Of a stretch of 52,183 bases of DNA, positions 28,835 through 38,643 are shown one piece after another. The stretch spans positions 1 to 52,183 of the forward strand of contig NZ_JARGEL010000030.1 of the NCBI RefSeq assembly GCF_029211265.1, given 5' to 3'. The position numbers and the translations under genes were made by a program. The first letter of the stretch is position 1, and every line of letters starts with the position of its first letter. Origin of the DNA: Extensimonas soli. Lineage in GTDB: Bacteria; Pseudomonadota; Gammaproteobacteria; Burkholderiales; Burkholderiaceae_C. The notes beneath the pieces were generated by a model, which had not been told where the DNA came from, did no database searches, and saw only the letters and a program-made list of their open reading frames with translations.

Positions 28835-29055
28835 CGCTGCAGCTCCTCGTCGCTGAGCGTGCGCGCTTCGGCTTCGAGCAGCACGGGAATGCCGTCGCGC
28901 ACGGGGTAGGCCAGGCGCGCGCTGTGCGAAACCAGCTCCTGGCGTTCGCGGTCGTAGCTCAGCGGGCCTTTGGTGACGGGGCAGACCAGCAGTTCGAGCA
29001 GTCTGGAGTCCATGGGGCTGGCGGGCGGGGGCGGGGGGGCTATGGTGGAGGTCAT
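28831..29055 (-). CDS. Trm112 family protein
   Basis: A 74-residue protein if started at ATG 29055, which overlaps the lpxK stop (ATGA); the more conserved 60-residue form would start at ATG 29013 ([18 protein letters not shown]). The family resembles the Trm112 zinc-ribbon activator of methyltransferases, but bacterial members between lpxK and kdsB have no proven role. Only the first cysteine pair position (VCP) is evident. The Pro-rich leader APPPPPASP is unlikely to be structured. Confidence 0.85.
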
Positions 29056-30137
29056 GGATGCGATGGAGGTGGGCTCTGTGGCGCGGATTGTGCCCCTTCC
29101 CGCACCCGTAGCGATGGCGCAAGGCGCGCGTCGAGCAGCGCAAAAAACGCGGACGGCAGGTCGAGCTCGAGCGGCACGGCCAAAACCTCGGGGTAGCGGG
29201 GCCAGAGTTTGACCGCGTCTTTTTCGGTACAAATCAAGGTGTAGCCATTGTCTGGCGTGCACTGCCAGCTCTCGTAATCGTAGTGATCTGGCAGGGACTC
29301 GGTGCGTGCGAGCGTCAGCCCCTGGGCACGCAGCATGGCGAAAAAGCGTTCCGGGCGGGCAATCGCGGCGACGGCATGCAGGACCTGGCCGCGCAGGCTC
29401 GCCAGCGGCACCGTGCTGCCGTCGGCGCGCAGCGCGCAGCGTGCGAGCCGGCGTTGCAGCGCAAAGGCGGGGGCGGTGCCGGGTGCAGTGCTGTGTGGCG
29501 GTGTGCCTGCGTACAGCACCGCATCGACCGGGCGCGGCCAGGGCTCGCGCAAGGGGCCGGCGGGCAGCAAAAAGCCGTTGCCCACGCCTTCTTCGTTGAA
29601 CACGCAGATTTCCAGGTCGCGCGCCAGCGCCAGGTGCTGCAGGCCGTCGTCGCAGACGATCAGGTTGACCTCGGGATGCTGGGCGCGCAGCGCACGCGCC
29701 GCCTCGACACGCCGGCGCGCCACGAACACCGGCACGCCGCAGCGGCGTGCGAGCAACAGCGGCTCGTCGCCGACCTCGGCGGCGCTGCTTGCGGGCGTGA
29801 CGGCGCGGCAGTCGCCTTCGCCACGGCCAGCGCTGCGCCCGTAGCCGCGCGCGACCACGCCGGGGCGCCAGCCCTGGGCCTGCAAATGCTGGAGCAGGGC
29901 CATGACCGCGGGGGTCTTGCCCGCGCCGCCGGCGATCACGTTGCCCACGACGATCACGGGGCAGCCGGGATGCGCCGGGGCGAGCGCTCCACTGCGGTAC
30001 AGCGCCCGGCGCAGCCGCACGAGCGCGCCGTAGAGCAGCGACAGCGGCCACAAGGCCCAGGCCGCCCAGCCGCGCCGCAACCAGATGCGGCGCAGGTGCG
30101 TGGCAAGCGGGGGGCGTTGGAAGGAGGGACTTGGCAT
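29052..30137 (-). CDS. lpxK: tetraacyldisaccharide 4'-kinase
   Basis: A 361-residue inner-membrane kinase of the lipid A pathway. The N-terminal anchor lies near residues 20-40. The P-loop-like [13 protein letters not shown] lies at residues 63-75, and [15 protein letters not shown] follows. It phosphorylates the 4' position of lipid IVA precursor. It follows exbD by 43 bp. The start [21 protein letters not shown] is usual. Its stop overlaps the Trm112-like start. Confidence 0.95.
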   Translation of the reverse strand: MPSPSFQRPPLATHLRRIWLRRGWAAWALWPLSLLYGALVRLRRALYRSGALAPAHPGCPVIVVGNVIAGGAGKTPAVMALLQHLQAQGWRPGVVARGYGRSAGRGEGDCRAVTPASSAAEVGDEPLLLARRCGVPVFVARRRVEAARALRAQHPEVNLIVCDDGLQHLALARDLEICVFNEEGVGNGFLLPAGPLREPWPRPVDAVLYAGTPPHSTAPGTAPAFALQRRLARCALRADGSTVPLASLRGQVLHAVAAIARPERFFAMLRAQGLTLARTESLPDHYDYESWQCTPDNGYTLICTEKDAVKLWPRYPEVLAVPLELDLPSAFFALLDARLAPSLRVREGAQSAPQSPPPSHP

Positions 30138-30180
30138 GCCTGGGGCGAGCGAAGGCGCGCGCCAGCAACGGGCGCAGCGC

Positions 30181-30618
30181 TCAGCGCGCCGCGGCCGAGG
30201 GTTGCGTGGCGAAGGTGATCTGCGACAGGCCCACGCGCCGCGCGGCTTCCATCACGCTGATTACGGCCTGGTGCGGCGCGGTGGCGTCGGCGCTGATTAC
30301 GAGCACGCTGTCGCGCCCGACGGCTGCAGCTTGCGCATTTGCCGCCTGCGCGAGTGCTGCGGCGACCGCGTCCACGCTCTTGCCGTCCACGGCCGTCTTG
30401 TTCACGGCATAGCGCCCATCGGCGGCCACGGCGACGATGATCTCGCGCGGACGGTCGCGTTGTTGTTCGGCGTCGGCCACGGGCAGGGTCAGTTGCAGTT
30501 CGGTGAACTTGCTGTAGGTGGTGGTGAGCATCAAAAAGATGAGGATCACCAGCAGCACGTCGATGAACGGGATCAGGTTGATCTCGGGCTCGTCCTTGGG
30601 GCGGGGGCGGAAGTTCAT
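30181..30618 (-). CDS. exbD: biopolymer transport protein ExbD/TolR family
   Basis: A 145-residue protein with a short cytoplasmic N-terminus ([20 protein letters not shown]), one transmembrane helix ([11 protein letters not shown]) with the conserved membrane Asp just before it (FIDVLL), and a periplasmic domain. With ExbB it forms a proton-driven motor that energises TonB-dependent uptake or, as TolQR, envelope constriction. The position next to lpxK is a common arrangement in this order and does not settle the partner. It follows exbB by 39 bp. Confidence 0.93.
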   Translation of the reverse strand: MNFRPRPKDEPEINLIPFIDVLLVILIFLMLTTTYSKFTELQLTLPVADAEQQRDRPREIIVAVAADGRYAVNKTAVDGKSVDAVAAALAQAANAQAAAVGRDSVLVISADATAPHQAVISVMEAARRVGLSQITFATQPSAAAR

Positions 30619-30657
30619 GGCCGGCAGCTCGCAGGGCTTTTCAGTGCGCGGGGCTTG

Positions 30658-31320
30658 TCAGTGCGCGTTGCGGCGCAGCAGATGGCGCAGAAACTGCTCG
30701 GACGCAAGCTCCATCTGCAGGATGTAGGCATCGACGCGGCCGCGGAAATAGCGCCAGAAAATCAGCGACGGAATGGCCACGATGAGCCCAAAGGCCGTGT
30801 TGTAGAGCGCCGTGGAAATGCCATGCGCGAGCAGCACCGGGTTGCTCGAACCCATGCCGCCACCCGCAGCGCCTGCGCCAGCCTGAGAGCCAAAAATCTC
30901 GATCATGCCGATCACCGTGCCGAGCAGCCCCAGCAGCGGCGCGGCCGAGGCGATGGTGGCGAGTGCGTTCAGGTATTTTTCGAGCCGGTGCGCCACCGCG
31001 CGGCCCGCGCCTTCCATCGCGGCGCGCAGTTCCGTCTCGCCTGCGCGCGGGTTGCTCAACAGCACGCGCAAGCCGCTCGCGAGCACTTCACCGAGCGCCG
31101 AGTTGTGTGCGAGCTGGTTCACCACGTCGGGGGCGGGCACACTTTTGGCCGAGACGGCAATGGCTTCGTCGAGCAGTTTGGGCGGGGCGACGCGCGCGGT
31201 TTTGAGGGCCACGAAGCGCTCCACGATCAGCGCCAGCGCGAGGATGGAGCAGATGATGAGCGGCCAGATGGGCCAGCCAGCGGCTTGTATGATCGACAGC
31301 AATTCTCTCTCCACGTGCAT
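30658..31320 (-). CDS. exbB: MotA/TolQ/ExbB proton channel family protein
   Basis: A 220-residue membrane protein with three hydrophobic segments, near residues 12-32, 105-128 and 150-175. The motif LLGLLGTVIGMIEIF in the second is characteristic. It pairs with the ExbD-like protein downstream. It is the first gene of the operon exbB-exbD-lpxK-trm112-kdsB-adk; its promoter should lie in the 31321-31690 gap. The start MHVERELLSIIQAAGW is usual. Confidence 0.93.
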   Translation of the reverse strand: MHVERELLSIIQAAGWPIWPLIICSILALALIVERFVALKTARVAPPKLLDEAIAVSAKSVPAPDVVNQLAHNSALGEVLASGLRVLLSNPRAGETELRAAMEGAGRAVAHRLEKYLNALATIASAAPLLGLLGTVIGMIEIFGSQAGAGAAGGGMGSSNPVLLAHGISTALYNTAFGLIVAIPSLIFWRYFRGRVDAYILQMELASEQFLRHLLRRNAH

Positions 31321-31698
31321 CAGGGCAGGCGGCGATTATGGCGCAGCAGGATGGCCAGCCCGCAGGGGGCCATGGCCCGTGCGCTGGCCGCTCCCCATTC
31401 GAACAAGTTGACGATGCCTCGCGTTTGACGGCTTTCCGGTCACCCACAGTTTCTGTGGATAACTTTGTGGGTAAAGCCCTGGAGAGCACCCAAAAGCCCG
31501 CGCCGTGCCATGCGTCGATCAGAATGATGAAAAATTACGCAGTAAATATCGCTTATAAATCAATGGGTTGCACGTGTTCTCGCGGCTTTCCAGGGTTGGG
31601 TGCTGCTCTGCAATTCGCAGCTGCCGGGCACGCTGTGCTGTGGAATAGTGCGTATTTTGGCTTCCGCGCGTCGGTTTGCGTCGATGCTGGGGTGTGCC
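31321..31698. other. exbB/xseA intergenic region with DnaA boxes and an AT-rich tract
   Basis: No gene is supported. TGTGGATAA at 31454-31462 is a perfect DnaA box, and TGTGGGTAA at 31466-31474 differs by one base; ACCCACAG at 31442 forms an outer inverted repeat with the second. An AT-rich tract lies at about 31523-31562. Promoters for both divergent genes must lie here but no strong boxes stand out. Confidence 0.5.
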
Positions 31699-33033
31699 AT
31701 GCCTGAGCTTTTCGCGGCGGACGGCGCGGCGCGGGTCTGGGAGGTCGGGGCCTTGTGCCGCGCCGTGGCCGACGCGCTCGAGGCGCGCTTCAACCCGGTC
31801 GCGGTGCGCGGCGAGATCAGCGGCTTTGCGCGCGCCGCGAGCGGGCATTGCTACTTTGCCATCAAGGACACGCAGGGCCAGCTGCGTTGCGCCATGTTTC
31901 GCCGCGCCGCGAGCCTGCTCGACTTCGCGCCGCGCGACGGCGAACTGGTCGAGCTGCGCGGGCGCCTGGGCGTGTACGAGGCGCGTGGCGACCTGCAGCT
32001 CATCGTCGAGAGCATGCAGCGCGCCGGACAGGGCGCGCTGTTCGAGCAGTTTTTGCGCCTCAAGGCCAAGCTCGAAGCCGAGGGCCTGTTCGACGCCGCG
32101 CGCAAGCGTCCGCTGCCGCTGCTGCCGCGTGGCATAGGCGTCGTGACTTCGCTGGGCGCGGCGGCGCTGCACGACGTGGTGAGCGCGCTGCGCCGCCGAG
32201 TGCCGCACATTCCCGTGGTGCTCGTGCCTGCGCTCGTGCAGGGCGCGGGGGCACCGGCATCCCTCATTGCTGCGCTCTCAAAGTTGTATCTGCTTGCGCA
32301 GGCTGCAAGCCGACAAGAGGCCGATTTGGCTGTAAATATACCGCCGGGCGCACCGCCCATCGACGTGATCCTGCTCGTGCGCGGCGGCGGTGCGATCGAA
32401 GACCTCTGGGCCTTCAACGACGAGCAGCTCGCGCGCACCATCGTGCAAAGCCCGGTGCCCGTGGTCAGTGGCGTGGGGCACGAGACCGACTTCACGATCG
32501 CCGATTTTTGCGCCGACCTGCGCGCGCCCACGCCCACGGCTGCGGCCGAGCTCGTGGCGCAGCCGCGCTCGGTCTGGCTGGGCGCGCTCGACCTGCTGCA
32601 ACAGCGCCTGGCCGACGCCGTGCAACGCCAGCTCGACGCGCGCTGGCAGCGGCTCGACCAGGCGGCGGCGCGTCTGGGGCGGCCCTCGGCCTTCGCGGCA
32701 CGCGCGCAGCTGCGGCTTGCGCAGCAGGCGCAGCGCCTGCGCCATGCGATGCTCCTTCATTTGCAGCATCTCATGCACATGCAACAAGCGCTGGAGACCG
32801 ATCTTGGGCAAAAAACACGGCTGCGCCTCGCACGCGAGCACGAGCGCCTCGAGCGCCTCGCGCTGCGCCTGGAACTGCTGGACCCGCAGCAGGTGCTGCA
32901 GCGCGGCTATGCGCTGCTGAGCGACGCGCGCGGCCACGTGCTCACGAGCGCGCACGCCGCGCACCCCGGCGACGCCGTGCGCGCGCGCCTGGCCGACGGC
33001 ACGCTGGACCTTTTGGTCGCACCGCCGCACTGA
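31699..33033 (+). CDS. xseA: exodeoxyribonuclease VII large subunit
   Basis: A 444-residue nuclease subunit. The N-terminal OB-fold gives [19 protein letters not shown] and [19 protein letters not shown], the catalytic core has [15 protein letters not shown] and [14 protein letters not shown], and a coiled-coil C-terminal region binds small subunits. The enzyme degrades single-stranded DNA. The start ATG at 31699 follows GGGGTG; an ATG at 31684 would add five residues. Repeat copy 9 sits in the frame between [10 protein letters not shown] and PPIDVILL as about 18 extra residues. Confidence 0.93.
   Translation: MPELFAADGAARVWEVGALCRAVADALEARFNPVAVRGEISGFARAASGHCYFAIKDTQGQLRCAMFRRAASLLDFAPRDGELVELRGRLGVYEARGDLQLIVESMQRAGQGALFEQFLRLKAKLEAEGLFDAARKRPLPLLPRGIGVVTSLGAAALHDVVSALRRRVPHIPVVLVPALVQGAGAPASLIAALSKLYLLAQAASRQEADLAVNIPPGAPPIDVILLVRGGGAIEDLWAFNDEQLARTIVQSPVPVVSGVGHETDFTIADFCADLRAPTPTAAAELVAQPRSVWLGALDLLQQRLADAVQRQLDARWQRLDQAAARLGRPSAFAARAQLRLAQQAQRLRHAMLLHLQHLMHMQQALETDLGQKTRLRLAREHERLERLALRLELLDPQQVLQRGYALLSDARGHVLTSAHAAHPGDAVRARLADGTLDLLVAPPH
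32279..32331 (+). repeat. dispersed palindromic repeat, copy 9 (inside xseA)
   Basis: GTATCTGCTTGCGC is followed, 28 nt from its start, by CAAGAGGCCGATTTGGC. It is translated as [16 protein letters not shown]. Confidence 0.7.
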
Positions 33034-33118
33034 TTGCCGATTCCTTTCTACAATCACTGCTCGCCCGCGCCTCCCGGCCCGTTCCGGGCCCACCCACTCC
33101 ATCGAAAGGAAATCGACC

Positions 33119-33700
33119 ATGGAACACAAACTGCCCCCGCTGCCTTTTCCCATCGACTCGCTCGCTCCCCACTACAGCCAGGAAACGCTCGAATACCACC
33201 ATGGCAAGCACCACAACGCCTACGTGGTCAACCTGAACAACCTGCAAAAAGGCACCGAGTTCGAGAACATGGCGCTCGAGGACATCATCAAGAAGTCCAG
33301 CGGCGGCATCTACAACAACGCAGCGCAAATCTGGAACCACACTTTTTTCTGGAACTGCATGAAGCCGCAGGGCGGCGGTGAGCCCTCGGGCGCGCTCGCG
33401 GCGGCCATCAACGCCAAGTTCGGCTCGTATGCGGCATTCAAAGAGGCTTTCGTGAAGTCGGCCGTGGGCAACTTTGGCTCGGGCTGGACCTGGCTCGTGA
33501 AAAAGCCCGACGGCACGGTGGATATCGTCAACACCGGCGCGGCCGGCACGCCGCTGACCACGGCCGACAAGGCCTTGCTCACGGTCGACGTGTGGGAGCA
33601 CGCCTACTACATCGACTACCGCAACCTGCGCCCAAAATTCGTCGAGACCTTCCTCGACAAGCTCGTCAACTGGAAGTTCGCGGAAGAAAATTTCGCCTGA
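33119..33700 (+). CDS. sodB: superoxide dismutase [Fe]
   Basis: A 193-residue cytoplasmic enzyme of normal length. Metal ligands are in [11 protein letters not shown] (His), [10 protein letters not shown] (His) and [11 protein letters not shown] (Asp, His). The residues around [10 protein letters not shown] and [13 protein letters not shown] favour iron over manganese. It dismutates superoxide. It starts at ATG 33119 after GAAAGGAAATCGACC. TACAAT at about 33049 could be the -10 box. A strong terminator follows. Confidence 0.96.
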   Translation: MEHKLPPLPFPIDSLAPHYSQETLEYHHGKHHNAYVVNLNNLQKGTEFENMALEDIIKKSSGGIYNNAAQIWNHTFFWNCMKPQGGGEPSGALAAAINAKFGSYAAFKEAFVKSAVGNFGSGWTWLVKKPDGTVDIVNTGAAGTPLTTADKALLTVDVWEHAYYIDYRNLRPKFVETFLDKLVNWKFAEENFA

Positions 33701-33717
33701 GCTTTGCACACTCCCCA

Positions 33718-33747
33718 ACAAAAAACGGCCTGCGGGCCGTTTTTTTC
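33718..33747 (+). terminator. Rho-independent terminator of sodB
   Basis: ACGGCC and GGCCGT pair around TGCG and are followed by seven T residues; a run of A precedes the stem, so it may work in both directions. Confidence 0.9.
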
Positions 33748-33768
33748 TGGTTCGAATGCCATGGGGAA

Positions 33769-34239
33769 TCAGGGTCGCGCGAACGGCGCCCCGCCCAGTT
33801 TGAAGCCCGGCTTGATGCCGTGGCGTGCGAACCAGCCCTGGTTCATCTCGAGCACGTAGCGCACGGGCTCGGCTGAACAATGCGAATTCGTGGTTTGCGG
33901 CTGCATGTCGGCCAGGTTGACGATGCTGCCGTCGTCGCGCACGAAAGCCGCCGTGAGCGGCAGCAGCGTGTTCTTCATCCAGAAGCACTGCTGCGCGGGC
34001 TGTTCGAAGACGAACAGCATGCCTTCGTGCGTGGGCATCTGCTTGCGCCACATCAGGCCGATCTCGCGCTGCTCGGGCGTGAGCGCCACCTGTGCGTCGA
34101 TGCGGTACATGCCGGCCGTCAGTTCCACATGCTGCAGATCGAGCTGCGGCGTCTGCGCGCGCGCGGCGGCCGAGCCGAGGAAAAGAACGACGAACACCAG
34201 GCGACGCAGGAGGATGGCAAAAGCGGGATGGGTGGGCAT
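33769..34239 (-). CDS. DUF192 family exported protein
   Basis: A 156-residue protein with a Sec signal peptide (residues 1-28, ending AARA). The DUF192 fold carries the signatures REIGLMWRKQMPTHEGMLFVF and CFWMKNTLLPLTAAFV; the W-M-K-N box is diagnostic. The biochemical role of the family is not established. It is convergent with sodB and shares its terminator, and it lies downstream of the small Ala/Lys-rich gene. Confidence 0.9.
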   Translation of the reverse strand: MPTHPAFAILLRRLVFVVLFLGSAAARAQTPQLDLQHVELTAGMYRIDAQVALTPEQREIGLMWRKQMPTHEGMLFVFEQPAQQCFWMKNTLLPLTAAFVRDDGSIVNLADMQPQTTNSHCSAEPVRYVLEMNQGWFARHGIKPGFKLGGAPFARP

Positions 34240-34285
34240 GGGAATCCGTGTTGGTGAAGCTGAGGAGGGGGTCGGAAAGGTCCAG

Positions 34286-34316
34286 CCAAAAAAAATCGCC
34301 CGTAAAGGGCGATTTT
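34286..34316 (-). terminator. Rho-independent terminator of the small Ala/Lys-rich gene
   Basis: The 10-bp stem AAAATCGCCC / GGGCGATTTT with loop GTAAA is followed on the minus strand by an eight-T run. Confidence 0.88.
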
Positions 34317-34365
34317 GCGGGATTTGCCAAGCACCGGCATGCTGCCAGCGCTGGAAAATGCCCGA

Positions 34366-34578
34366 TCAGGAGGCCTTGGCAGCAGCCTTCTTGGCGTGCT
34401 TCTTGGCCTTTTTGTGGGTGGCCTTCTTGGCGGGGGCCTTTGCGGGTGCTGCAGCAGCGTCTGCAGCGGGAGCGGCAGCAGGAGCAACCGGAGCGGGTGC
34501 AGGAGCAGCAGCGGGGGCTTGAGCGAACGCACCGGCAGCAAACACGGCGGCCATCAAGGGGGCGAGGAGTTTTTTCAT
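34366..34578 (-). CDS. small exported Ala-, Pro- and Lys-rich protein
   Basis: A 70-residue protein. Residues 1-20 are a signal peptide (MKKLLAPLMAAVFAAGAFAQ). The mature part is an Ala-Pro-rich stretch followed by a basic tail of Lys-Ala-His repeats (KKATHKKAKKHAKKAAAKAS). No fold is expected. The ATG at 34578 follows AGGATTT. It has its own terminator. Short proteins of this make-up occur in related bacteria and resemble acid-shock or histone-H1-like tails, but the function is unknown. Confidence 0.7.
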   Translation of the reverse strand: MKKLLAPLMAAVFAAGAFAQAPAAAPAPAPVAPAAAPAADAAAAPAKAPAKKATHKKAKKHAKKAAAKAS

Positions 34579-34769
34579 ATATGCCAAATCCTAGATTGAA
34601 CGGAAAATTACGAGGGGTGAAACCGTGCGAAACACCGCGCGGTCTCAGCTATAACGATAGCAGTTTCCAGGGCGTTGACCGGCGCTGGCTGAAAATTTTT
34701 TGTCGGTAGAATGCCCGGGCCAGAGGGTATCCCCTCGTCTTTTCCAGCACTCTCACGGAGACCCCGTTC

Positions 34770-36029
34770 ATGACCAGCTACCAGCACATCAAAGTGCCCG
34801 CGCAGGGCCAAAAAATCACCGTCAACGCCGACATGTCGCTCAATGTGCCGGACCAGCCCATCATTCCATTCATCGAAGGCGACGGCACGGGCGTGGACAT
34901 CACGCCGGTGATGATCAAGGTGGTCGATGCCGCAGTGGCCAAGGCCTATGGCGGCAAGCGCAAGATCCAGTGGATGGAAGTCTATGCCGGCGAAAAATCC
35001 ACCAAAGTCTATGGCCCCGACGTGTGGCTGCCCGAAGAAACCCTGCACGCCGTGCGCGACTACGTCGTCTCTATCAAAGGCCCGCTGACCACGCCCGTGG
35101 GCGGCGGCATCCGCTCGCTCAACGTGGCGTTGCGCCAGGAGCTCGACTTGTACGTGTGTCTGCGCCCGATTCAGTATTTCGACGGCGTGCCCTCGCCTGT
35201 GAAAGAGCCGCACAAGACCGACATGGTGATCTTCCGCGAGAACTCCGAAGACATCTACGCCGGCATCGAGTTCGAGGCCGAGTCTGACAAGGCCAAGAAG
35301 CTCATCAAAATCCTGCAAGAAGAATTCGGCGTGAAGAAAATCCGCTTTCCCGCGACCTCGGGCATTGGCATCAAGCCTGTCTCGCGCGAGGGCACGGAGC
35401 GCCTGATGCGCAAGGCTGTGCAGTACGCGATCGACAACGACAAGCCCAGCGTGACCATCGTGCACAAGGGCAACATCATGAAGTTCACCGAAGGGGGCTT
35501 CCGCGACTGGGCCTATGCGCTCGCGGCGCGCGAGTTCGGCGCTGAACTGATCGACGGCGGCCCGTGGATGAAGTTCAAGAACCCGCGGACGGGCAAGGAA
35601 ATCACCATCAAGGACAGCATCGCCGACGCCTTTCTGCAGCAAATCCTGCTGCGCCCGGCCGAATACTCGGTGATCGCCACGCTGAACCTCAACGGCGACT
35701 ACGTCTCCGACGCGCTTGCCGCGCAGGTGGGCGGCATAGGCATCGCCCCTGGCGCGAACCTGTCGGATTCGGTCGCCATGTTCGAGGCCACGCACGGCAC
35801 TGCGCCCAAGTATGCGGGCAAGGACTACGTGAACCCCGGCTCGGAAATCCTCTCGGCCGAGATGATGCTGCGCCACATGGGCTGGGTCGAGGCGGCGGAC
35901 GTCATCATCGCTTCGATGAAGAAGGCCATCCTGAGCAAGAAAGTGACCTACGACTTCGCGCGCCTCATGGAAGGCGCAACGCAGGTCAGCTGCTCGGGCT
36001 TTGGGCAAGTGATGATCGACAATATGTAA
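34770..36029 (+). CDS. icd: isocitrate dehydrogenase [NADP]
   Basis: A 419-residue TCA-cycle enzyme close to E. coli Icd in length. The [20 protein letters not shown] segment holds the serine that AceK phosphorylates in enterics, and NADP-site and metal-site motifs ([32 protein letters not shown]) are complete. It oxidises isocitrate to 2-oxoglutarate. The ATG at 34770 follows CACGGAG. A two-hairpin terminator region follows. Confidence 0.97.
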   Translation: MTSYQHIKVPAQGQKITVNADMSLNVPDQPIIPFIEGDGTGVDITPVMIKVVDAAVAKAYGGKRKIQWMEVYAGEKSTKVYGPDVWLPEETLHAVRDYVVSIKGPLTTPVGGGIRSLNVALRQELDLYVCLRPIQYFDGVPSPVKEPHKTDMVIFRENSEDIYAGIEFEAESDKAKKLIKILQEEFGVKKIRFPATSGIGIKPVSREGTERLMRKAVQYAIDNDKPSVTIVHKGNIMKFTEGGFRDWAYALAAREFGAELIDGGPWMKFKNPRTGKEITIKDSIADAFLQQILLRPAEYSVIATLNLNGDYVSDALAAQVGGIGIAPGANLSDSVAMFEATHGTAPKYAGKDYVNPGSEILSAEMMLRHMGWVEAADVIIASMKKAILSKKVTYDFARLMEGATQVSCSGFGQVMIDNM

Positions 36030-36036
36030 GGGCCAA

Positions 36037-36100
36037 GCAGCCGCACCCGGTGCGGCTTGCGCAAAGCCCCGGCATGTATCTCTGCCGGGGCTTCGTTTTT
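36037..36100 (+). terminator. terminator region of icd (two hairpins)
   Basis: AGCCGCAC-CC-GGTGCGGCT at 36037-36057 lacks a T-tract. AAGCCCCGGCA / TGCCGGGGCTT at 36064-36093 is followed by CGTTTTT and is the probable terminator. Confidence 0.85.
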
Positions 36101-36162
36101 GGTGCGTCACGCCAAAAATGTCGAAACTTTTTTTGTTGCAAACAAGGTAGCCGTTGGGGCGT

Positions 36163-38517
36163 ATGGCTAATTCACCTCGGGCCAGGTTCGGTCACAGGTA
36201 TTTCAAAGACTGGGGTGCCAGTCTGGAGCGCTTGTGGCCGGGTTTGCTGCCAGGCCTGCTCGTGGCCTTGGCCGGTGGGGCCCTGGGCTACTGGCTGAAC
36301 AGCGGCGCCGTTGTCGCGCTGTCTCTGATGCTTGCGGTGCTGGTGGTTCTGCTGTGGCGCCAGCATCTGCAGGTGCGTGATTCCGAAGCTGCCTTGCAAG
36401 CGAGCGAGCAGCGCTTTTTGCGCTTGTTCGACCAGGCCGCCGTGGGGATCAACCTCACCGATACGCGCACGGGCCGTTTCGAGCGCGTGAACCAGCGCTT
36501 TTGCGACATCGTCGGTTACCCGATGCAAGAGCTGTTGCAACTCGACTTTGCGCGCATCAGCCACCCCGACGAGCTGGCGCAGGACTTGGCGCAGATGCGG
36601 CGTCTGCACGCCGGTGAAATCAGCGAATTCCGCATGGAAAAGCGCTATTTCCATAAAAGCGGACGCGAAATTTGGGTGGACCTGAGCGTTTCAGCACTGT
36701 GGGAGCAGGGCGCCACGCCCGACTACCACGTGGCCGTGGTGCAGGACATCACGCAGCGCAAGCAGATGGAGCAAGCTCTGCGCGAGAGCGAAAGCCGCCT
36801 GCGCATGGTGCTGCAGCGCCTGCCTGTGGGCGTGTGTTTGCTGGAAGCCGATGGGCGCCTGAGCTACCGCAACGAGGAGTTCGTGCGCATCAGCGGTTAC
36901 ACCGAGCAAGAGGTGCCCACGCTAGCCGCCTGGTGGGAGCATGCCTACCCTGACCTGGCCCAGCGTGCCCATTACCAGGAACTGTGGCAGCAGCTCGCGC
37001 ATGTGGCCGCAACGAGCGATGGCATCATCGCCGGGGCAGAGTACCTGATCCATTGCAAGGACGGCCGTCAGCGCCCGGTCGAAGTCACGGGGGTGCCGCT
37101 GGAAGAGCGCATGTTGGTGTCCATGCTCGACCTGAGCGAGCGCAGGGCCGCAGCAGAAGAAATCCACAACCTGGCCTTTTACGACCTGCTCACGCAGCTG
37201 CCCAATCGCCGCCTGCTGCGCGACCGGCTGCAGCAGGCGCTTGTGACTGCTTCCCGCCATGGTGCGCTGGGCGCGCTGCTGCTGCTCGACATCGACGACT
37301 TCAAGACGATCAACGAAACCAAGGGACACGAAAAAGGTGACGCGCTGCTGCGCCAGGTCGCGCAGCGTCTGCGCGAGGTCGTGCGTGCCGACGACACCTT
37401 GGCGCGCCTCGGGGGCGACGAGTTCGCCGTGCTGCTGGAGGACCTCGGTGACACGGCCAGTGAGGCTGCGGCATGCAGCGGCGAGGTGGGCGAAAAAATC
37501 CTCGCTGCGCTGCGCAAGCCTTTCGATCTCGATGGCGAGATGCACCACAGTTCGATCAGCATGGGCATCACGGTGTTCAGCGGCCAGGATGCCGCAGAAA
37601 CCGTCAATGAGCTGCTCAAGCGTGCCGACCTTGCCATGTACCAGGCCAAGGCGGCCGGGCGGGACACGCTCTGTTTTTATGAGCCTGCCATGCAAGCCTC
37701 GGTCACGGCCCGTGCCGCGCTCGAGGCCGACATGCGCTCGGCTTTGGCCGATGGCCAGTTCGTGCTCTACTACCAGCCGCAGTGGGAGCGTGAGCGCATT
37801 GTCGGGGCCGAGGCGCTGCTGCGCTGGCTGCATCCGCGCGATGGTTTCGTCTCGCCCGCGCAGTTCATCCCGCTGGCCGAGCAGTCGGGCTTGATCGTGC
37901 CGCTGGGCACCTGGGTGCTGCAGCAGGCCTGCGCGCAGCTGGTGCGCTGGGCGCAGGAGCCGGCGCTGGCGCAGCTCACCCTGGCCGTGAACGTGAGCCC
38001 GCGCCAGTTCCGGCAAACCGACTTCGTGGCGCAGGTGCTGGCGGCATTGGCAAGCCACGGCACCGACCCGCGCCGTCTCAAGCTCGAGTTGACGGAGGGG
38101 CTGCTGCTCGAAGACACCGAAGCCACCATTGCCAAGATGGGCGAGCTCAAGCGCTACGGCGTGGGCTTTGCGCTCGACGACTTCGGCACGGGGTATTCGT
38201 CGCTCGCCTACCTCAAGCGCCTGCCGTTCGACCAGCTCAAGATCGACCAGAGCTTCGTGCGCGACGTGCTCACCGACCCGAACGACGCGGCGATTGCGCG
38301 CACCATCGTGGCCCTGGGCGCGAGCCTGGGCCTGAGCGTGATGGCCGAGGGGGTGGAAAGCGAAGCGCAGCGCGCCTTTCTGGAGCGCCATCAGTGCCAC
38401 AGCTGGCAGGGTTACCTGCTGGGTCGCCCCATGCCTGTGCAGGACTTCGAGCACACCGTGCGTGCGCAGGTGCAGGCGCAGCAGGGGCCGGAGCGTGGTG
38501 CGGATTTCTCGATTTGA
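36163..38517 (+). CDS. membrane PAS-PAS-GGDEF-EAL signalling protein
   Basis: A 784-residue protein. Two hydrophobic segments lie in residues 22-65, followed by two PAS domains (about 75-195 and 205-325), a GGDEF domain with intact ARLGGDEFAVLL (G417) and a five-residue-upstream RxxD inhibition site (RADD), and an EAL domain with intact GAEALLRWL (Glu550), ELTEGLLLED and DDFGTGYSSLAYLKRLP. Both the diguanylate cyclase and the phosphodiesterase look catalytically complete, so net direction is unknown and may be set by the PAS sensors. The ATG at 36163 is preceded by TTGGGGC; an in-frame TTG at 36154 is possible. The stop codon falls inside repeat copy 10. Confidence 0.92.
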   Translation: MANSPRARFGHRYFKDWGASLERLWPGLLPGLLVALAGGALGYWLNSGAVVALSLMLAVLVVLLWRQHLQVRDSEAALQASEQRFLRLFDQAAVGINLTDTRTGRFERVNQRFCDIVGYPMQELLQLDFARISHPDELAQDLAQMRRLHAGEISEFRMEKRYFHKSGREIWVDLSVSALWEQGATPDYHVAVVQDITQRKQMEQALRESESRLRMVLQRLPVGVCLLEADGRLSYRNEEFVRISGYTEQEVPTLAAWWEHAYPDLAQRAHYQELWQQLAHVAATSDGIIAGAEYLIHCKDGRQRPVEVTGVPLEERMLVSMLDLSERRAAAEEIHNLAFYDLLTQLPNRRLLRDRLQQALVTASRHGALGALLLLDIDDFKTINETKGHEKGDALLRQVAQRLREVVRADDTLARLGGDEFAVLLEDLGDTASEAAACSGEVGEKILAALRKPFDLDGEMHHSSISMGITVFSGQDAAETVNELLKRADLAMYQAKAAGRDTLCFYEPAMQASVTARAALEADMRSALADGQFVLYYQPQWERERIVGAEALLRWLHPRDGFVSPAQFIPLAEQSGLIVPLGTWVLQQACAQLVRWAQEPALAQLTLAVNVSPRQFRQTDFVAQVLAALASHGTDPRRLKLELTEGLLLEDTEATIAKMGELKRYGVGFALDDFGTGYSSLAYLKRLPFDQLKIDQSFVRDVLTDPNDAAIARTIVALGASLGLSVMAEGVESEAQRAFLERHQCHSWQGYLLGRPMPVQDFEHTVRAQVQAQQGPERGADFSI

Positions 38518-38562
38518 TAGCTGCCAGCGCTTGTCCGACAAGCGTTAGAGGCATTTTTCATG
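38510..38562 (+). repeat. dispersed palindromic repeat, copy 10
   Basis: GATAGCTGCCAGCGCTTG is followed, 28 nt from the start of ATAGCT, by TTAGAGGCATTTTTC. The hairpin CGCTTGTC / GACAAGCG forms its centre. It provides the TGA stop of the preceding gene. Confidence 0.85.
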
Positions 38563-38643
38563 TTGAAAATGGCAAGCGGGTATCATGCGCGCCCATCTCG
38601 CAATGCCCGCGCCGTGTACGTGTCGGTCGCAGTGCACTGACCC

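Noticed and set aside
31540-31570. Further repeat copy in the exbB/xseA gap
   Set aside because: Only a short AT-rich resemblance; neither conserved box is present.
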